NCBI RefSeq assembly: GCF_012726345.1 | Contig: NZ_PTXN01000001.1 | Location: 186,001-250,000, forward strand | Direction: 5' to 3' | DNA from: Marinomonas sp. UCMA 3892 | GTDB taxonomy: Bacteria > Pseudomonadota > Gammaproteobacteria > Pseudomonadales > Marinomonadaceae | Length of the DNA: 64,000 bases | Part shown: positions 53,352-62,810 of the stretch, in pieces | Position numbering within the stretch: position 1 is the stretch's first letter | Layout of the letters: each line of letters begins with the position of its first letter | The notes under the pieces: model-generated | What the model saw: only the letters and a program-made list of their open reading frames with translations | Database searches by the model: none | What the model was told of the DNA's origin: nothing | Translations under genes and position numbers: made by a program

Positions 53352-54656
53352 CTAATTTGAAAGTGCATTAGGCAGCCATAAAGCAATTTCTGGAACTAGG
53401 CAAAGTATGAATGCAGCTAAGCACATCAGAAGAAAGAATGGGAAAGCGGCTTTTGCGACTTTGCCTATTTTTTCTCCGGTAAGACCTTGTAGAACAAAGA
53501 GGTTAAAGCCAACTGGTGGTGTGATTTGCCCAAGCTCTATGAGTATGACAAGAAATACGCCAAACCAAATGGGATCAAAGCCAGCTTGAATAACTATGGG
53601 TAAGGTTATAGGTAAGCTCATTACCGTGATGGAAATACCGTCTAGAAATAAGCCAAGTATTATGTAAAAAATTGCCAGTGCTAAAAGTAAAAAAGCAGGC
53701 GTAAGATCCAGGCTTGCAATGTAGCCAGCTAGTTCGGAAGGCAGGTGTAGGAAGCCCATAGCGGTAGATAAAAGCGCAGCAGAAACCAATATGCTGCATA
53801 CCATGGTAGAGCTTAACAAGGTGGCAATCATTGCCTCTTGTATCATTTTAAAAGATAGCTGACGTTCTTTTATTAAAATAATGACGGTTGCAAATACACC
53901 GACAGCGGCGGCTTCTGATGGTGTGGCAATACCTGTATAAATTGCTCCCATTACGATAACTATCAGTGAAATTACGGGTAAAAGCAGAACCAAACTTTCA
54001 AGTTTACTGGCGGTATGGGATTGTTCTGGTGGACATAATGAAGGGTTTAATATTGCTCGAAAGATGATGTATCCAGAATAAAGGGCGGCAATCAAAACCC
54101 CAGGTAATACACCAGCCATAAAAAGTTTACTGATTGATACCTCTGACTGAATACCATAAACGATCATCACAAGAGACGGCGGAATTAATAGCCCTAAGCT
54201 TCCCGCTCCAGCTAAGGAGCCGACGGATAAATTTCTATCATAACCACGTTTTTTAAGTTCCGTCGTGGTTATTTTTCCCACCGTTGCGGTGGTGGCAGCA
54301 CTTGAACCACTTACCGCAGCAAAAAGAGCACAGCCGAAAACATTCGTGTGAAGTATGCCGCCAGGGATCTTTTTCGTCCAAGGCTCTAATCCGCGAAATA
54401 ATCTATCTGAGATATCAGACCGAAAGATAAGCTCGCCCATCAGTATAAAAAGCGGGATAGCAGATAGCTCCCAAGAGTTTGCAGATCTAAAAATAATACG
54501 ACTGAGTATAGCTCCGGAGCGATCTAAACTGACATCGCCAATTAAAATTAGGGATAACAAGGCGACGATAGCTAATCCAGAGAATACCCAAACCCCAAGT
54601 CCGAGTACCAAGAGAATTAAAGTAATAACGCCAACGGCAGATAATAGAATTTCCAT
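53352..54656 (-). CDS. dctM: TRAP transporter large permease DctM (system 1)
   Basis: A 434-aa permease with about 12 helices. Diagnostic segments are GAILSRIIFRSANSWELSAIPLFILMGELIFRSDIS, FGCALFAAVSGSSAATTATVGK, GSLAGAGSLGLLIPPSLVMIVYG and ELGQITPPVGFNLFVLQGLTG. It couples Na+ flux to import of an organic acid. ATG 54656 begins one base after the dctQ stop; the longer frame lies inside dctQ. The operon reads dctP-dctQ-dctM leftwards. The substrate is unknown. Confidence 0.92.
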   Translation of the reverse strand: MEILLSAVGVITLILLVLGLGVWVFSGLAIVALLSLILIGDVSLDRSGAILSRIIFRSANSWELSAIPLFILMGELIFRSDISDRLFRGLEPWTKKIPGGILHTNVFGCALFAAVSGSSAATTATVGKITTTELKKRGYDRNLSVGSLAGAGSLGLLIPPSLVMIVYGIQSEVSISKLFMAGVLPGVLIAALYSGYIIFRAILNPSLCPPEQSHTASKLESLVLLLPVISLIVIVMGAIYTGIATPSEAAAVGVFATVIILIKERQLSFKMIQEAMIATLLSSTMVCSILVSAALLSTAMGFLHLPSELAGYIASLDLTPAFLLLALAIFYIILGLFLDGISITVMSLPITLPIVIQAGFDPIWFGVFLVILIELGQITPPVGFNLFVLQGLTGEKIGKVAKAAFPFFLLMCLAAFILCLVPEIALWLPNALSN

Positions 54657-54657
54657 C

Positions 54658-55170
54658 TTATTTATTGCTCTCGATATGTGGGACTTGGCGTGTAGATACG
54701 AGTACAAGTATTCTGACAAATAGGGTTAAGCACAAAAGAGCTAAGCCAATTAATACCATACCTTCGGGAATCCAAAGAGGTGTTTCTGCTATGGATTCGC
54801 TGGTGACATTGCGTTTAAAGCTTCTGGCGACATTGATGTACCAGTAATAGGAAACCCAAAAAAACATAGCGAAAGAAACGAGAGAAATAAGAGAATCTAA
54901 TATCCAGTGATATTTTTCAGGCAGACGGTCACTTAAAATATTTACCTTTATTAAACCATTTCGTTCTAAGCTATAGCCTAAGCCAAGAAAAGTAATAGTG
55001 GCTATAGCGTAACCAACAAATTCATCCAAAACATACGTTGATGTTCCAAATAGTCGTAAGACAATTTCCAACAGTATATGGCACAATAGATAAGCTATAA
55101 GTAACATTGCCAAGGCTCCAGACAGCTGATTAAGCCGTCTGGAAATACTGACTAATAGACGGATGATCAT
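54658..55170 (-). CDS. dctQ: TRAP transporter small permease DctQ (system 1)
   Basis: A 170-aa four-helix membrane subunit. Hydrophobic segments are AMLLIAYLLCHILLEIVLRLFG, YAIATITFLGLGYSL, LISLVSFAMFFWVSYYWYI and MVLIGLALLCLTLFVRILVL. It has the conserved Arg/Asn residues around the second helix (YSLERNGLIKVNILSDRL). It overlaps dctP by 4 bp (ATGA) and abuts dctM. Confidence 0.88.
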   Translation of the reverse strand: MIIRLLVSISRRLNQLSGALAMLLIAYLLCHILLEIVLRLFGTSTYVLDEFVGYAIATITFLGLGYSLERNGLIKVNILSDRLPEKYHWILDSLISLVSFAMFFWVSYYWYINVARSFKRNVTSESIAETPLWIPEGMVLIGLALLCLTLFVRILVLVSTRQVPHIESNK

Positions 55171-56147
55171 TTGTTTTTCTCAAAATCCGCCATGATATCG
55201 TTACCTGATTTTCCAGTATCTTTTAGCCATTCTTTTAAAGATGGTTTCGCTGATTCTTGTAGCCAACTAATAAAAGTTTTTGAAAGGTTTTGATGAATAG
55301 TTACATTGTTCGCAGCAAGTTCTTTGTAATTATCTGCAACGCGAGTTCTTACAGTTTGCCAGTTGTGTTCATCTGTTAATGCCGCCGCTTTTAAAATAGC
55401 GCTTTGTTCCTCACTAGATAAATCATCAAACGCATCTTTGTTCATGTGAACCATGTTCAGAGGGATTGCATATTGAATGGCGCTATAATTATCTAGATGT
55501 TCCCAAAATTTACCGCTCGCACCAGCATCGGCTGAGGTAAGTACCGCTTTAATCCCTCCTGTAGACAGTTGAGGAACGACATCTCCCCATGAAAGGCTAA
55601 TTGGTTCTGCGCCTGCTTCACGTAATGTCAAAGTGCCATTTTTGTCATAGGTACGGATTTTTAAATTGGCGAGTTCTTCTTTTGTAGTAACAGGTTTTTG
55701 AGACCAAATGCCGCTCGCTGGCCAAGGGGACGCGTAAAGCAGGATTTGTCCATTTTGAGCAAATACTTTCTGGTAATAAGGTTTGGCAATTTTATAAAGT
55801 TGTTCGGCCTGATCTTCATTTTCAACAATAAAAGGCAACGAAGACAATAAAAATATAGGATCAATACCTGCCATACTGCCGGCTAAGGTGTCTGCAATTT
55901 GGATCGCGTTATCGGCAACCGCGTAAAAGTTATCCGTAGATTTGAAACCTAAAGATCCCCCCGTATGAAGTGTGATATCTATGTCACCTTTACTAAGCTT
56001 AGTGACTTGATCAATGAAATATTTATCACCTTCTGCGTGGATTGAGGTTGCGTTGTACTCATTAGAGAAGTCAAATTTAGCAGCAGCTAATGTGAATGGT
56101 GTTTGGGATAAAGCAATAGAAACTAACAATAGACTAGGGTAGCGCAT
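55167..56147 (-). CDS. dctP: TRAP transporter substrate-binding protein DctP (system 1)
   Basis: A 326-aa periplasmic receptor. The signal peptide is MRYPSLLLVSIALSQTPFTLAAA. DctP-fold blocks are ITLHTGGSLGFKSTDNFYAVADNAIQIADTL, FLLSSLPFIVENEDQAEQLYKIAKPYY and IRTYDKNGTLTLREAGAEPISLSWGDVVPQLSTGGIKAVLTSADAG, which contains the carboxylate-binding Arg region. The ligand is unknown. Unlike the other binding-protein genes in this window it overlaps its permease gene, with no hairpin between. Confidence 0.88.
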   Translation of the reverse strand: MRYPSLLLVSIALSQTPFTLAAAKFDFSNEYNATSIHAEGDKYFIDQVTKLSKGDIDITLHTGGSLGFKSTDNFYAVADNAIQIADTLAGSMAGIDPIFLLSSLPFIVENEDQAEQLYKIAKPYYQKVFAQNGQILLYASPWPASGIWSQKPVTTKEELANLKIRTYDKNGTLTLREAGAEPISLSWGDVVPQLSTGGIKAVLTSADAGASGKFWEHLDNYSAIQYAIPLNMVHMNKDAFDDLSSEEQSAILKAAALTDEHNWQTVRTRVADNYKELAANNVTIHQNLSKTFISWLQESAKPSLKEWLKDTGKSGNDIMADFEKNK

Positions 56148-56639
56148 ACGACTTTTTCCTTTGAGAAGATTTGTATTTCTACGATCCTAGGCCGCTTACC
56201 TATTATTGATGTTTCTTATTGCGGCGAAAGGTTGACGGAAAGCGACAAGATTAACTTAAATGTAAGCTCATTTAAGTATGAGTGGTCTTTATTATCATAA
56301 TAATACTTCTCTTTCCAACTGTAATATCTAGATTTTTTGTTGCGTCTTTGAATTGCCTTTTATGATATATTTTGATTATCGACCGTATTTATTATTTATC
56401 ATTTTTACACTTTTCTTGTCGTATATAGTCAATATATTGCCGCAACCAGTCCTCTTACGTTTAGACCTGTCTTTACTATGAAAATGACCAAATTATTTAT
56501 AAGTAATTTTTCTTAACTTATTTTTTATCTGTTTTATAACGTTTATTTCAGTAAAAAGAAATATAGGCTATGAAAGTTATTTATAAGTGATTTTTCTTAA
56601 TTCATATGTTTTATAACGTTCAATGAGGTAAGGGAAAAT
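56148..56639. other. 492-bp AT-rich divergent promoter region between two TRAP operons
   Basis: No credible ORF was seen. It must carry both dctP promoters. It includes an imperfect direct duplication described as a separate feature. No clear -35/-10 pair or CRP-like site was picked with confidence. Confidence 0.7.
56477..56620 (+). repeat. Imperfect direct duplication upstream of the right-hand TRAP operon
   Basis: Copy 1 begins CTATGAAA at 56477 and includes TTATTTATAAG (from 56494), TTTTTCTTAA and TTTTATAACGTT (56532-56543). Copy 2 begins CTATGAAA at 56568, with TTATTTATAAG from 56577, TTTTTCTTAA and TTTTATAACGTT (56609-56620). Internal spacing differs by several bases. Copy 2 ends 19 bp before the dctP start, so a duplicated promoter or regulator site is likely. 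Confidence 0.7.
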
Positions 56640-57665
56640 ATGAAATCTACAAATTATTTTTTTGTGGTTGTTTTAACTTTTTTGGGGTGGTGTATTTCTT
56701 TTCAGGCTCAAGCTGATACAAGAGTGTTGAAGTTTCATAGCGGGTTAGCCCAAACAAGACCGGAAGCTCAATATATAGAAGAGTTCGCCACTCTAGTTAA
56801 TGAAAAATCTAATGGTTCTCTTCAAGTAGATGTTTATCACTCTGGGTCACTTGGTTTAAAAGAAGCAGATATGCTTCGAATAATGAAGGGTGGCATGGTT
56901 GATTTAGCCTTGATGTATGGTGAATATTATAAACGAGATGCGCCAGCTCTAGCATCTGTGTATGCACAAGGGGCTATTACAAAAGCAGAGCAGCATTTAG
57001 CATTACTGCCAACTTTGCGCTCAATTTATAGAGATGCCTATGCTAAGTGGGATATTCATACTGTTGGTGGGGTTGTTGCTCCTGTTTTTGATGTGGGTTT
57101 GCACTGTAAGGCACCAGTTAACTCTTTAGCAGAATTGAAAGATAAAAAGGTTCGTGTTTGGTCTGGTCATCTTGTTGATACGTTCAAAAAACTAGGGATA
57201 TCCGCGCAAGTTATTGGCCAGAACGATATGTATCTTGCATTGCAAACAGGTGTTGTTGACTGTGCTTATTACCTTTCAACGGTAGCTAAAACAGTCTCTT
57301 TACAGGAAGTGACTAAGTACGAATCTTACCTACATCCTTGGGCAGCGTCTCCATGGATGTTTGGAGTGAGTGATAGAACATGGAAGTCTTTAACTGCAGA
57401 TCAACAAAAAGCGTTGACCGATGCTGGTGAAGAAATTTGGAAGAAAACCAAATTGCTTGCTGTCGATCCACAACGAGAAGCGGCTGCACGAGAAGAACGT
57501 AAATCTTTAGGCATCACAGTTTTAGAGCCATTTAGTGAAAATGATGTGCAAACCTTTGTGGATGCAGCCATGAGTGCTTGGAAAGATATGGCGGAAGCTT
57601 CTGGGCCTGAGGGAATGAAGTATTATGAAACTGTCTCTACATTAGCAAAAGAGCAGCAAAAATAA
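56640..57665 (+). CDS. dctP: TRAP transporter substrate-binding protein DctP (system 2)
   Basis: A 341-aa periplasmic receptor with signal peptide FFVVVLTFLGWCISFQAQA. DctP blocks are LKFHSGLAQTRPEAQYIEEFATLVNEKSNG, VYHSGSLGLKEADMLRIMKGGMVDLAL, ELKDKKVRVWSGHLVDTFKKLGISAQVIGQNDMYLALQTGVVDCAYY and HPWAASPWMFGVS. Only modestly like the DctP of system 1, so it probably binds a different acid. The two Cys residues (CKAP, VDCAYY) are notable. A terminator follows before dctQ. Confidence 0.88.
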   Translation: MKSTNYFFVVVLTFLGWCISFQAQADTRVLKFHSGLAQTRPEAQYIEEFATLVNEKSNGSLQVDVYHSGSLGLKEADMLRIMKGGMVDLALMYGEYYKRDAPALASVYAQGAITKAEQHLALLPTLRSIYRDAYAKWDIHTVGGVVAPVFDVGLHCKAPVNSLAELKDKKVRVWSGHLVDTFKKLGISAQVIGQNDMYLALQTGVVDCAYYLSTVAKTVSLQEVTKYESYLHPWAASPWMFGVSDRTWKSLTADQQKALTDAGEEIWKKTKLLAVDPQREAAAREERKSLGITVLEPFSENDVQTFVDAAMSAWKDMAEASGPEGMKYYETVSTLAKEQQK

Positions 57666-57676
57666 TCATTTGAAAG

Positions 57677-57702
57677 AGGGCACAAATGTGCCCTTTTTTT
57701 TT
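57677..57702 (+). terminator. Terminator between dctP and dctQ (system 2)
   Basis: AGGGCAC pairs with GTGCCCT around AAAT, followed by a run of nine T. Confidence 0.9.
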
Positions 57703-57735
57703 GTATTTACTTAGTACCTTTTGTTGGGAGATACG

Positions 57736-58236
57736 ATGTCTTTTATTTCCAATGTATTTGATCGATTGATACGAGCTATTTTCTATATCGGGGTTATTTC
57801 CGGCGGCATTATGGCTGCCTTAATACTTGTTAGTTCGTTACTTCGCTATGTCGTAGGGACGCCTATTTCGTTTTCTGATGAGTTGGCAGGTCTGCTCTTT
57901 GTTACTTTGGCTTTTACTACCTTTCCTTTGGTAATGGAGCGTTCAGAACATATACAGCTGTCAATACTAACTGAAAGGTTAAATCATGGCACTCAGCGTG
58001 TCTGTCGTATATTCGCTTCATTAATTTTGTTTACTTTCGCAACTGTTTTCATTTATCAGTCTTGGGCGTTCATGGATTTTTCTCGCATGATTACATCACG
58101 AACGGATGTCAGCGGCATTCTACTTTGGCCTTGGATGGCTTTAATGCCTATATCAATGGGGCTTTGTATTCTGGTTGAGCTACGGGCTATTTTCCGAATT
58201 GTTATTGATAGCCCTATTTCGGAGCATTCACTATGA
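57736..58236 (+). CDS. dctQ: TRAP transporter small permease DctQ (system 2)
   Basis: A 166-aa four-helix membrane subunit. Helix one is IFYIGVISGGIMAALILVSSLLRYVVG; TPISFSDELAGLLFVTLAFTTFPLVMERSEHIQLSILTERL is the conserved DctQ region with Asp/Glu and Arg/His. Later helices include LILFTFATVFIYQSW. ATG 57736 has GGGAGA upstream, and the longer start 15 bp earlier lacks a site. It overlaps dctM by 4 bp. Confidence 0.88.
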   Translation: MSFISNVFDRLIRAIFYIGVISGGIMAALILVSSLLRYVVGTPISFSDELAGLLFVTLAFTTFPLVMERSEHIQLSILTERLNHGTQRVCRIFASLILFTFATVFIYQSWAFMDFSRMITSRTDVSGILLWPWMALMPISMGLCILVELRAIFRIVIDSPISEHSL

Positions 58237-59522
58237 GTTGGTTGATTTTAGGTTCCAGTTTAGCTGTTTTGTTGGGAAGTGGTGCTATTTTAGGGGCAGC
58301 GCTCGGATTAACTGGATTTATTTTGTTGCACTTTCAAGCGGGTGGAGCGAGTGCATTAGCAATTAATTCAGCTTGGAATTTGTTATCAGATTTTACTTTG
58401 AGTGCAGTTCCGCTATTCATTATTTTAGGTGATATTTTATTAGCCAGCGGGGTATCTACCCGAGTATATAATGGTTTAGTTCCTTTATTTCGCAATGTGC
58501 CTGGGAAGTTACTGCACACAAATATTGCCGTATGTACTTTATTTGGTGCAGTCAGTGGGTCGAGTACATCTACCGCGGCGGCTATAGGATCTGTGAGTTA
58601 TCCAGAGCTTAGTAAGCGTGGTTATAACTCTAATATGGTGGTAGGAACCCTCGCTGCAGGCGGAACGCTTGGTTTACTTATACCTCCTAGTTTGTCTTTG
58701 CTGATTTATGGCGCAACACAAGATGTATCGATTGGCCGTCTTTTTATGGCTGGGTTGATTCCTGGGGCTTTAATCTCATTTGGTTTTTTTGCTTGGATCT
58801 ATTTTCGATCTAAGTTTGGCAGCCCTGTTACGCCAGAAGAAAAAGAAGAGTTTAGTTGGGGGGATGCTATAAGAGGTTTAGCTCAAGTCTGGCCTTTACC
58901 TATACTGATATTTTTTGTTTTGGGGACTATTTATATGGGTATCACAACGCCAACTGAGTCCGCTGCAATGGGCGTTGGTGTTGCCATTATTTTAGGTTTT
59001 TTTTGGGGCGATTTAACCGCAAAAAAACTTTGGGAAGCGTTGTGTCGAGCATCAATGATGTTTAGTGCAGTTGCCTTAATATTAGTTGGGACCGTTATTT
59101 TAGCCCAAGCGGTTAGCCTACTAGGCTTACCTAGATCTGCGGTTGAAGCGATAAATGATCTAGGGCTGGATAGATATGGCGTACTCGTTATGGTTGTCGT
59201 CGTTTATCTTGTTCTTGGGTGTTTTTTTGATGGTATTTCTCTGCTTCTAATGACGCTACCGATTACTTTCCCAATGGTTACTAGTATGGGTTTTGATCCT
59301 GTCTGGTTTGGTGTCATTGTTACCTTATTAATGGAGGTGGGTATGATTACCCCTCCTGTTGGACTGAACTTATTTGTTCTGAGTTCCATTACTAAAGGTG
59401 AGGTAAGTGTAACCAGTGCCGCAAAAGCCTCTTTACCATATTGGCTTATACTTCTAGTTGCCGTATTTGTATTTACATTATTTCCAAATATTGTCTTGTG
59501 GTTACCTAATGCATTGAATTAA
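58233..59522 (+). CDS. dctM: TRAP transporter large permease DctM (system 2)
   Basis: A 429-aa permease. Diagnostic segments are LSAVPLFIILGDILLASGVSTRVYNGL, VCTLFGAVSGSSTSTAAAIGSVSYPELSKRGYNSNMVVGTLAAGG, LGLLIPPSLSLLIYGATQDVSIGRLF and MEVGMITPPVGLNLFVLSSI. Same family as DctM of system 1. It is coupled to dctQ (ATGA). The AraC regulator gene follows convergently, 11 bp away. Confidence 0.92.
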   Translation: MSWLILGSSLAVLLGSGAILGAALGLTGFILLHFQAGGASALAINSAWNLLSDFTLSAVPLFIILGDILLASGVSTRVYNGLVPLFRNVPGKLLHTNIAVCTLFGAVSGSSTSTAAAIGSVSYPELSKRGYNSNMVVGTLAAGGTLGLLIPPSLSLLIYGATQDVSIGRLFMAGLIPGALISFGFFAWIYFRSKFGSPVTPEEKEEFSWGDAIRGLAQVWPLPILIFFVLGTIYMGITTPTESAAMGVGVAIILGFFWGDLTAKKLWEALCRASMMFSAVALILVGTVILAQAVSLLGLPRSAVEAINDLGLDRYGVLVMVVVVYLVLGCFFDGISLLLMTLPITFPMVTSMGFDPVWFGVIVTLLMEVGMITPPVGLNLFVLSSITKGEVSVTSAAKASLPYWLILLVAVFVFTLFPNIVLWLPNALN

Positions 59523-59533
59523 TTGCATACAAG

Positions 59534-60598
59534 CTAGCTCACTTGAGACGTACGACGAGAGTCCATTGGCGATTGGCCAAAGAATTTATGAAAAGTACGG
59601 CTGAAGTGGGCTGAGCTTACAAAACCGCAAGCGATAGAAATTTCAAAAATACTCAGGTTGGACTGCTGTATTAGTTGACGGGCATGGGTCAACCTGAATT
59701 CCATATAATATCGCGCTGGTGTGACACCAACGTTAATTTTAAATAGTCTTTCTATTTGTCGACGAGAGATGCCAATCAGCTTAATAAGTTCATCGATGCT
59801 TAATGGATCTTCAATATTATTTTCCATTAATTTTATGGCTTCTTTAATACAATCGGGAGTATGAGTTTCGGACCGCAAAAAGCGGTTAATCGTTTTTTTG
59901 TCTGCCTCGCTGGTTCGATCAGAACCAATAACTTCCGCTACGGCTTGTGAGTAATCTGTTCCATAAGAGTCTTTTATAAAGTGGAGCATCATATCTAAGG
60001 CTGTATTTGGGCCACAGCATGTGAATAGCAGGCCATTGTCTTCGGTAAAAGAAGAGGTTGATAAATTCAATGTCGGAAAACGTTCTTCCATAATTGCTTT
60101 ATTGTCTTGGTGTATAGAGAGTGTTCCTCCAGTTTTTATTTGGCTGTCTGCAATATAAAAACTTCCGTTCCATATACCAATGATGGTTGTATGCGACTGG
60201 GCGGCCTTGACTAATATTTTGTTCAGCAATGGTTCTGGTCTTAGCGAATTACGAAAGCCACCACAAATCACTAAAATAGACTCTTTGCTTACTTCAATAT
60301 CTCGTATGTTACCATCTGTTGTTATTTCTATAGAGACATCAGACAGTGCTTTGTTGCTATTTACACCGTATGTTTTGCATTCGTAAATAGGATTGTCATG
60401 CACTAGATTTAAGGTCACTAGAGTATCTAAGACAACGGAAAAGGAAGACATGGAAAAGTGGTCTAGTAGTACAAAGTTTGCTTTTTTGGGTTGTATTGAA
60501 GACGCTTTAGAGAGGGGAGGGTGAGTAAAAGCAAGATTAGAGCGTTTCAAATGGCTTTGAAAATAGGATGTATTTGTCTTGCTACTTGTTTCTAACAT
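59534..60598 (-). CDS. GlxA-type AraC regulator (DJ-1/PfpI domain plus AraC HTH)
   Basis: A 354-aa regulator. The N-terminal half is a DJ-1/PfpI (GATase1-like) sensor: FVLLDHFSMSSFSVVLDTL, ILVICGG and GIWNGSFYIADSQIKTGG. The C-terminal AraC HTH contains PLSIDELIKLIGISRRQIERLF and FEISIACGFVSSAHFSRTFHKFFGQSP. Relatives such as CdhR and GbdR control carnitine, choline or betaine catabolism. Its position at the end of the TRAP system 2 operon, convergent, suggests it may regulate one or both TRAP operons, possibly via the duplicated element at 56477-56620. Confidence 0.88.
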   Translation of the reverse strand: MLETSSKTNTSYFQSHLKRSNLAFTHPPLSKASSIQPKKANFVLLDHFSMSSFSVVLDTLVTLNLVHDNPIYECKTYGVNSNKALSDVSIEITTDGNIRDIEVSKESILVICGGFRNSLRPEPLLNKILVKAAQSHTTIIGIWNGSFYIADSQIKTGGTLSIHQDNKAIMEERFPTLNLSTSSFTEDNGLLFTCCGPNTALDMMLHFIKDSYGTDYSQAVAEVIGSDRTSEADKKTINRFLRSETHTPDCIKEAIKLMENNIEDPLSIDELIKLIGISRRQIERLFKINVGVTPARYYMEFRLTHARQLIQQSNLSIFEISIACGFVSSAHFSRTFHKFFGQSPMDSRRTSQVS

Positions 60599-60749
60599 AC
60601 TTCGATCCCCTTTTGATTTTTTTTATGAACACGATACATTATTTTTTATGCAAATAAAATGCCGTAATTTTTAGGGAGAATTGTTAGTTTTGAGCCATGA
60701 ATATGGAGAGCGGAGCAGCGAAGGATTGTTATTTTCAATGCGATTGATA

Positions 60750-60776
60750 TAAAAAAGCGACGCAATGTGCATCGCT
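60750..60776 (-). terminator. Terminator of the sulfate transport operon
   Basis: On the minus strand AGCGATGCA pairs with TGCGTCGCT (one mismatch) around CAT, followed by TTTTTT. It is about 17 bp past the cysA stop. Confidence 0.75.
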
Positions 60777-60792
60777 CTTTTACTTGTTTAAA

Positions 60793-61914
60793 CTACGATT
60801 TTTCAGTCAATTTGGTTTTCTCTGTTTCCCAATTCAATAGCACAGGTTGCTGTGCATCATGGGCAAAGAAGTAACCTGCTTTTGGCGTGACGTATAAGGT
60901 TTGTCCTTTTTCGAAGCAGTTCTTATCGAACGCCTTGTGAGGCAGATCGATTTCCCATACGTCGTTGCTTTGCCAATCAATCGGAGTCAGTTCTAGGCGA
61001 ACTTCGGCCCCAATTGGGTTGATGGCAATGACACGCAAAGGCAAGTTGGCTTGAGCGGTTGGCTCTGTAGACACAAAGAATTCATGGGAGCGAATGTACA
61101 GTTGGCCGTCTTTCTGTTCTGTACCATTTGGCAGAGCGATACTGGCTTGCTGATTTTGCCATTTGCCGTTTTCCACTTTGCCTTCAAAGACATTGGCATT
61201 GCCTAGGAAGTCGAAGACAAATCGGCTGTTAGGTGAGGCATAAAGTGCACCTGGTTGGTCGATCTGTTCTATATGGCCATTACTCATTACGACAACGCGA
61301 TCAGACAGTTCCAAGGCTTCTTCTTGGTCATGGGTAACGAAGACACTGGTGAAGCCCAGTTCATCGTGCAATCCGCGCAACCAGCGACGCAGCTCTTTAC
61401 GAACCTTAGCATCCAAAGCACCGAAGGGTTCGTCTAGTAGCAAGACTTCTGGCTGAGTCGCCAAGGCACGTGCCAAAGCAATACGCTGTTTTTGACCACC
61501 AGAAAGCTGTGACGGGAAACGGCTGGCAAGATGTTCAAGCTGCACCATTTCCAATAAATGCATGACGCGATTTTTTATTTCAGTCGGGCTTGGGCGTTCC
61601 TTACGAGGTAAGACTTCTAAGCCAAAGGCCACATTGTCAGCCACTGTCATGTGACGGAATAAGGCGTAGTTTTGGAACACGAAGCCCACGCGACGATCTC
61701 GCACATGCAGGTTAGTCACGTCTCGGTCGCCAAATTGAATGCGGCCAGTGTCTGCGCCTTCAAGCCCTGCGATAATACGTAATAGGGTGGTTTTTCCTGA
61801 GCCTGATGGACCAAGCAGACCAATCATTTCGCCTTCGTTGATATCCAATGACAAAGGTGACAAGGCTTGAAACTGCCCAAAGTGTTTGGAAATGTTTTCA
61901 ATCAAAATGCTCAT
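60793..61914 (-). CDS. cysA: Sulfate/thiosulfate ABC transporter ATPase CysA
   Basis: A 373-aa ATPase of the sulfate importer. Walker [10 protein letters not shown] is at residues 35-43, the signature [15 protein letters not shown] near 135, Walker [17 protein letters not shown] and the H-loop [10 protein letters not shown]. The C-terminal TOBE region contains [13 protein letters not shown] and LELTPIDW, as in CysA. It overlaps cysW by 4 bp. Sulfate importers of this type are usually CysB-controlled; no CysB site was defined here. Confidence 0.94.
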   Translation of the reverse strand: MSILIENISKHFGQFQALSPLSLDINEGEMIGLLGPSGSGKTTLLRIIAGLEGADTGRIQFGDRDVTNLHVRDRRVGFVFQNYALFRHMTVADNVAFGLEVLPRKERPSPTEIKNRVMHLLEMVQLEHLASRFPSQLSGGQKQRIALARALATQPEVLLLDEPFGALDAKVRKELRRWLRGLHDELGFTSVFVTHDQEEALELSDRVVVMSNGHIEQIDQPGALYASPNSRFVFDFLGNANVFEGKVENGKWQNQQASIALPNGTEQKDGQLYIRSHEFFVSTEPTAQANLPLRVIAINPIGAEVRLELTPIDWQSNDVWEIDLPHKAFDKNCFEKGQTLYVTPKAGYFFAHDAQQPVLLNWETEKTKLTEKS

Positions 61915-62801
61915 TGTGTCACCTGTCTTTCTTTTTCAGCTTCAATTTTTAAACTACGTTCCTGACGCCATTCGATGAAGGCTTTCAACAACAAGGTAAG
62001 TAGGGCAATCATTGCCAATAGCGAGGCGCTGGCGAACGCCGCAGCGGCTTGGTAATCCTCATATTGCAGCTGAACGTGCAGCGGCAAGGTGTTGGTTTCG
62101 CCACGAATATTTCCAGATACCACAGATACCGCGCCAAATTCACCCACAGCACGAGCATTGGTAAGGATGACACCATAAATCAGCGCCCATTTGATATTGG
62201 GCAAGGTCACGCGACGGAATAATTGCCAGCCAGAAGCACCCAGAATCACTGCGGCTTCTTCGTCTTCTCGTCCTTGTTGTTGCATCAAGGGAATCAATTC
62301 ACGGGCGACAAATGGACAAGTAACAAACACGGTGACCATAACGATACCCGGCCAAGCGAACATCAACTGGATATCTTGATCGTACAACCAAGAGCCAATC
62401 CAGCCGTTATTGCCGTACAACAATAGATACAATAAACCCGCGACCACAGGGGAAACAGCAAACGGGATATCCATCAGGGTCATCAATATTTTGCGGCCAG
62501 GAAACTCAAATCGGGTCACTGCCCACGCTAACATCACGCCGAAGACCAAGTTGATTGGCACGGTTAACGCGGCAACCACAAGCGTTAGACCAATGGCGTG
62601 CAAGGTATCGGCTTCAATTAAGCTGTTAAAGTAGTGCGCTGCGCCTTCGACAAAAGCCTGTTGGAAAATGGCAATCAGCGGCACAACTAATAAAATTGCG
62701 GTCAAAAATAAGGTAATACCGATTAACAGGCCTTTTACCCAAGGACTGTCGCCAACTCTTAGCTGGTGGCGCTGCCCAGATGATGTTTTAGAAGATGACA
62801 T
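61911..62801 (-). CDS. cysW: Sulfate ABC transporter permease CysW
   Basis: A 296-aa permease with six helices. CysW hallmarks are [38 protein letters not shown] and the EAA-loop region [65 protein letters not shown] is almost diagnostic. The C-terminal cytoplasmic tail is Glu/Arg-rich. It overlaps cysA and lies 9 bp after cysT. Confidence 0.95.
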   Translation of the reverse strand: MSSSKTSSGQRHQLRVGDSPWVKGLLIGITLFLTAILLVVPLIAIFQQAFVEGAAHYFNSLIEADTLHAIGLTLVVAALTVPINLVFGVMLAWAVTRFEFPGRKILMTLMDIPFAVSPVVAGLLYLLLYGNNGWIGSWLYDQDIQLMFAWPGIVMVTVFVTCPFVARELIPLMQQQGREDEEAAVILGASGWQLFRRVTLPNIKWALIYGVILTNARAVGEFGAVSVVSGNIRGETNTLPLHVQLQYEDYQAAAAFASASLLAMIALLTLLLKAFIEWRQERSLKIEAEKERQVTQ

Positions 62802-62810
62802 AATATTTTC

